Origin: Acidobacteriota bacterium
GTDB taxonomy: Bacteria > Acidobacteriota > UBA890 > WLXD01
Assembly: GCA_022571615.1 (NCBI GenBank)
Contig: JACZXM010000112.1
Span: 1 to 8,185 of the forward strand
Direction: 5' to 3'
DNA: 8,185 nt
The notes under the pieces are model-generated. The model was not told the origin of the DNA, did no database searches, and saw nothing but the letters and a program-made list of their open reading frames with translations. Position 1 is the stretch's first letter. The number at the start of each line of letters is the position of its first letter. Of this stretch, positions 6,850 to 8,185 are shown piece by piece. The translations under genes were made by a program, and so were the position numbers.

Positions 6850-8185
6850 ATGGATGCCGTTGATTTCGACCGTCAGATAGGAGACGCGCTCGAGCGCGTC
6901 GGGCTCATCGACCGGGTTCGGCGAGAACGCGTCGAACAGCTCATGTCCGCGAGCGAAATCCCGTTCGAGCTGGCCCTTCACCAGGTCGAGCCAGTGCCAG
7001 CAGGGCAGTTCAAGATGGTCCTGGAGGAGGTGACGGGCACCAGTTGCCTGGATCCATCGCTGATGCATCTGACCGCCGAATTCGTCGAGATCGCCACACG
7101 GCTCTTGCCGCCGGAGGTGCTCGTGGTGACGCGGTCGTTTCCCGTCCAGATCGAGCGCAATCGGCTCCATCTGGCGATGCGGAATCCTACCGACAACTCG
7201 ACGATCGACAGGCTCGAAGGGGTCAGCGGTATGGAGATCGAGCCACACGTCGCCCCGGTCAGAGGGGTCGACGATGTGCTCGAGAAATTTTGCCGCGATG
7301 CGATCTTGGCCGTCCGGCGACGGGAAGACAGTGACCCTGCGTCGGTGTGCATGCGAGTCTTCGAGCAGGGGCTACACGCCGATATGGACAAGGTCTACTT
7401 GCAGCCCTCCTTGCGCGCATTCGCGCGCCTTATTGAAGACGCAGCGGACGACCAAACGAGTCGCGAGCGGGTGCTGCGGTGCCCGGAGCTGATCCTCCTC
7501 GTGCACCAGATACTCAACAGGATCACGCGCGCGGGCGCGAGTGATCTGCACCTGGAACCGCAGGAGCATGGTATCAGGGTCCGAGCTCGGATCGACGGCG
7601 TGCTTCAAACGCTGTGGGAGCTGCCGCGAATTGCCATCAACCCGATCCTGTCGCGCTTGAAAGTGATGTCGCATCTGGATCCCGACCCATCCGATCAGCC
7701 GCTTGACGGTCATATCGACTACAGCGTGATCTACGGCATGGACGTCGAGTTCCGGGTCTCGATCCTGCCGGCGCTCTTTGGCGAGAAAGCTGTGCTGCGT
7801 GTGCTCGACAAATCGAGAGGTGCGCTCCATCTCCAGCAACTGGGTTTCGAACCAGCCGCGTTCGAGACGGCGGAGGAGAACTTCAAATCGCCAAACGGCC
7901 TCATCTTGGTGACCGGGCCCACCGGGAGCGGCAAGACAACGACGCTGTACTCAGCCCTGGACCTGATCAAAGACGACAGAGTCAACATCCTCACGGCGGA
8001 GGACCCTGTGGAGTCAAAGATCGCGGGAACCACGCAGGTCAGCTGTTCAGACACTGGCGTGACCTTCGCCAACGCACTGCGTAGCTTCCTTCGGCAGGAT
8101 CCTGACATCATTATGGTTGGCGAGATTCGCGACGCGGAAACCGCTGAGATCGCTCTCAAAGCTGCCCTGACCGGCCACCTCGTGC
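6850..8185 (+). CDS. GspE/PulE/PilB-type secretion or pilus ATPase with MshEN-like N-domain, 3' partial
   Basis: This is an ATPase of the type II secretion/type IV pilus assembly branch. The 445 visible residues run off the right edge, so about 100-130 C-terminal residues, including any zinc-binding Cys cluster, are missing. A leader (about 1-45) precedes an MshEN-like domain (about 50-150) with the LPPEVLVV and HLAMRNPTD patterns; MshEN domains bind cyclic di-GMP in some members. The catalytic half shows GASDLHLEP at 230-238, RIDGVL after it, a Walker A GPTGSGKT at 356-363, an Asp box TAEDPVE with Glu384-Asp385, a Walker B DPDIIMVGE with Glu425, and the LTGH His box at 441-444. The usual QDGR motif reads LDGH (285-288). 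The ATG at 6850 lies 1 base after the previous stop with no clear ribosome binding site, so coupling is likely. Walker motifs predict activity. It belongs to a different branch from the CpaF gene at the other end. Confidence 0.93.
   Translation, partial: MDAVDFDRQIGDALERVGLIDRVRRERVEQLMSASEIPFELALHQVEPVPAGQFKMVLEEVTGTSCLDPSLMHLTAEFVEIATRLLPPEVLVVTRSFPVQIERNRLHLAMRNPTDNSTIDRLEGVSGMEIEPHVAPVRGVDDVLEKFCRDAILAVRRREDSDPASVCMRVFEQGLHADMDKVYLQPSLRAFARLIEDAADDQTSRERVLRCPELILLVHQILNRITRAGASDLHLEPQEHGIRVRARIDGVLQTLWELPRIAINPILSRLKVMSHLDPDPSDQPLDGHIDYSVIYGMDVEFRVSILPALFGEKAVLRVLDKSRGALHLQQLGFEPAAFETAEENFKSPNGLILVTGPTGSGKTTTLYSALDLIKDDRVNILTAEDPVESKIAGTTQVSCSDTGVTFANALRSFLRQDPDIIMVGEIRDAETAEIALKAALTGHLV

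Noticed and set aside
5907..6851. 314-codon open frame on the minus strand opposite the double-FHA gene
   Set aside because: The plus-strand frame has canonical FHA motifs and a good ribosome binding site; the antisense frame has no recognisable content.

Overview
The window is one dense, co-directional, GC-rich bacterial gene cluster with eight genes, all on the + strand. Genes overlap or are separated by 1 to about 30 bases, so it reads as one operon. Both ends are cut: the first gene lacks its N-terminus and the last its C-terminus. No tRNA, rRNA, mobile element, CRISPR array or clear terminator was seen, and there is no non-coding stretch longer than about 35 bases. The high GC, GTG starts and the pairing of a Tad export module with several FHA-domain proteins suggest a Gram-negative, deltaproteobacterium/Myxococcota-like or related uncultured lineage. 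That placement is inference and weakly supported.

Region 1 (1-2849) is the core inner-membrane motor of a Tad (tight adherence, type IVc pilus) or related type II secretion-like system: the CpaF/TadA ATPase followed by the platform proteins TadB and TadC, in the usual order. Region 2 (2854-3174) is a small DUF192 protein. Region 3 (3159-6848) holds three consecutive FHA-domain membrane proteins. The first is a receptor-like protein (FHA, membrane helix, extracytoplasmic domain, membrane helix, HAMP-like, PAS-like). The other two have cytoplasmic FHA domain(s), a basic juxtamembrane stretch, one membrane helix and an extracytoplasmic TPR-like tail. Region 4 (6850-8185, cut) is a second secretion ATPase of the GspE/PulE/PilB branch, with an N-terminal MshEN-like domain.

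Taken together, the ATPase and TadB/TadC would assemble or retract a pilus-like fibre. The FHA proteins could recruit or gate it through phosphothreonine binding on the cytoplasmic face while sensing or scaffolding on the other side. The most interesting points are the block of three FHA proteins inside a Tad-type cluster, a receptor with no visible output domain, an FHA pair in which one copy has lost its binding residues next to twin GDKT motifs that could be phosphorylation sites, and a second, distantly related ATPase at the end of the same operon. No Ser/Thr kinase, phosphatase, pilin, prepilin peptidase or secretin is visible here; they would have to lie outside the window.
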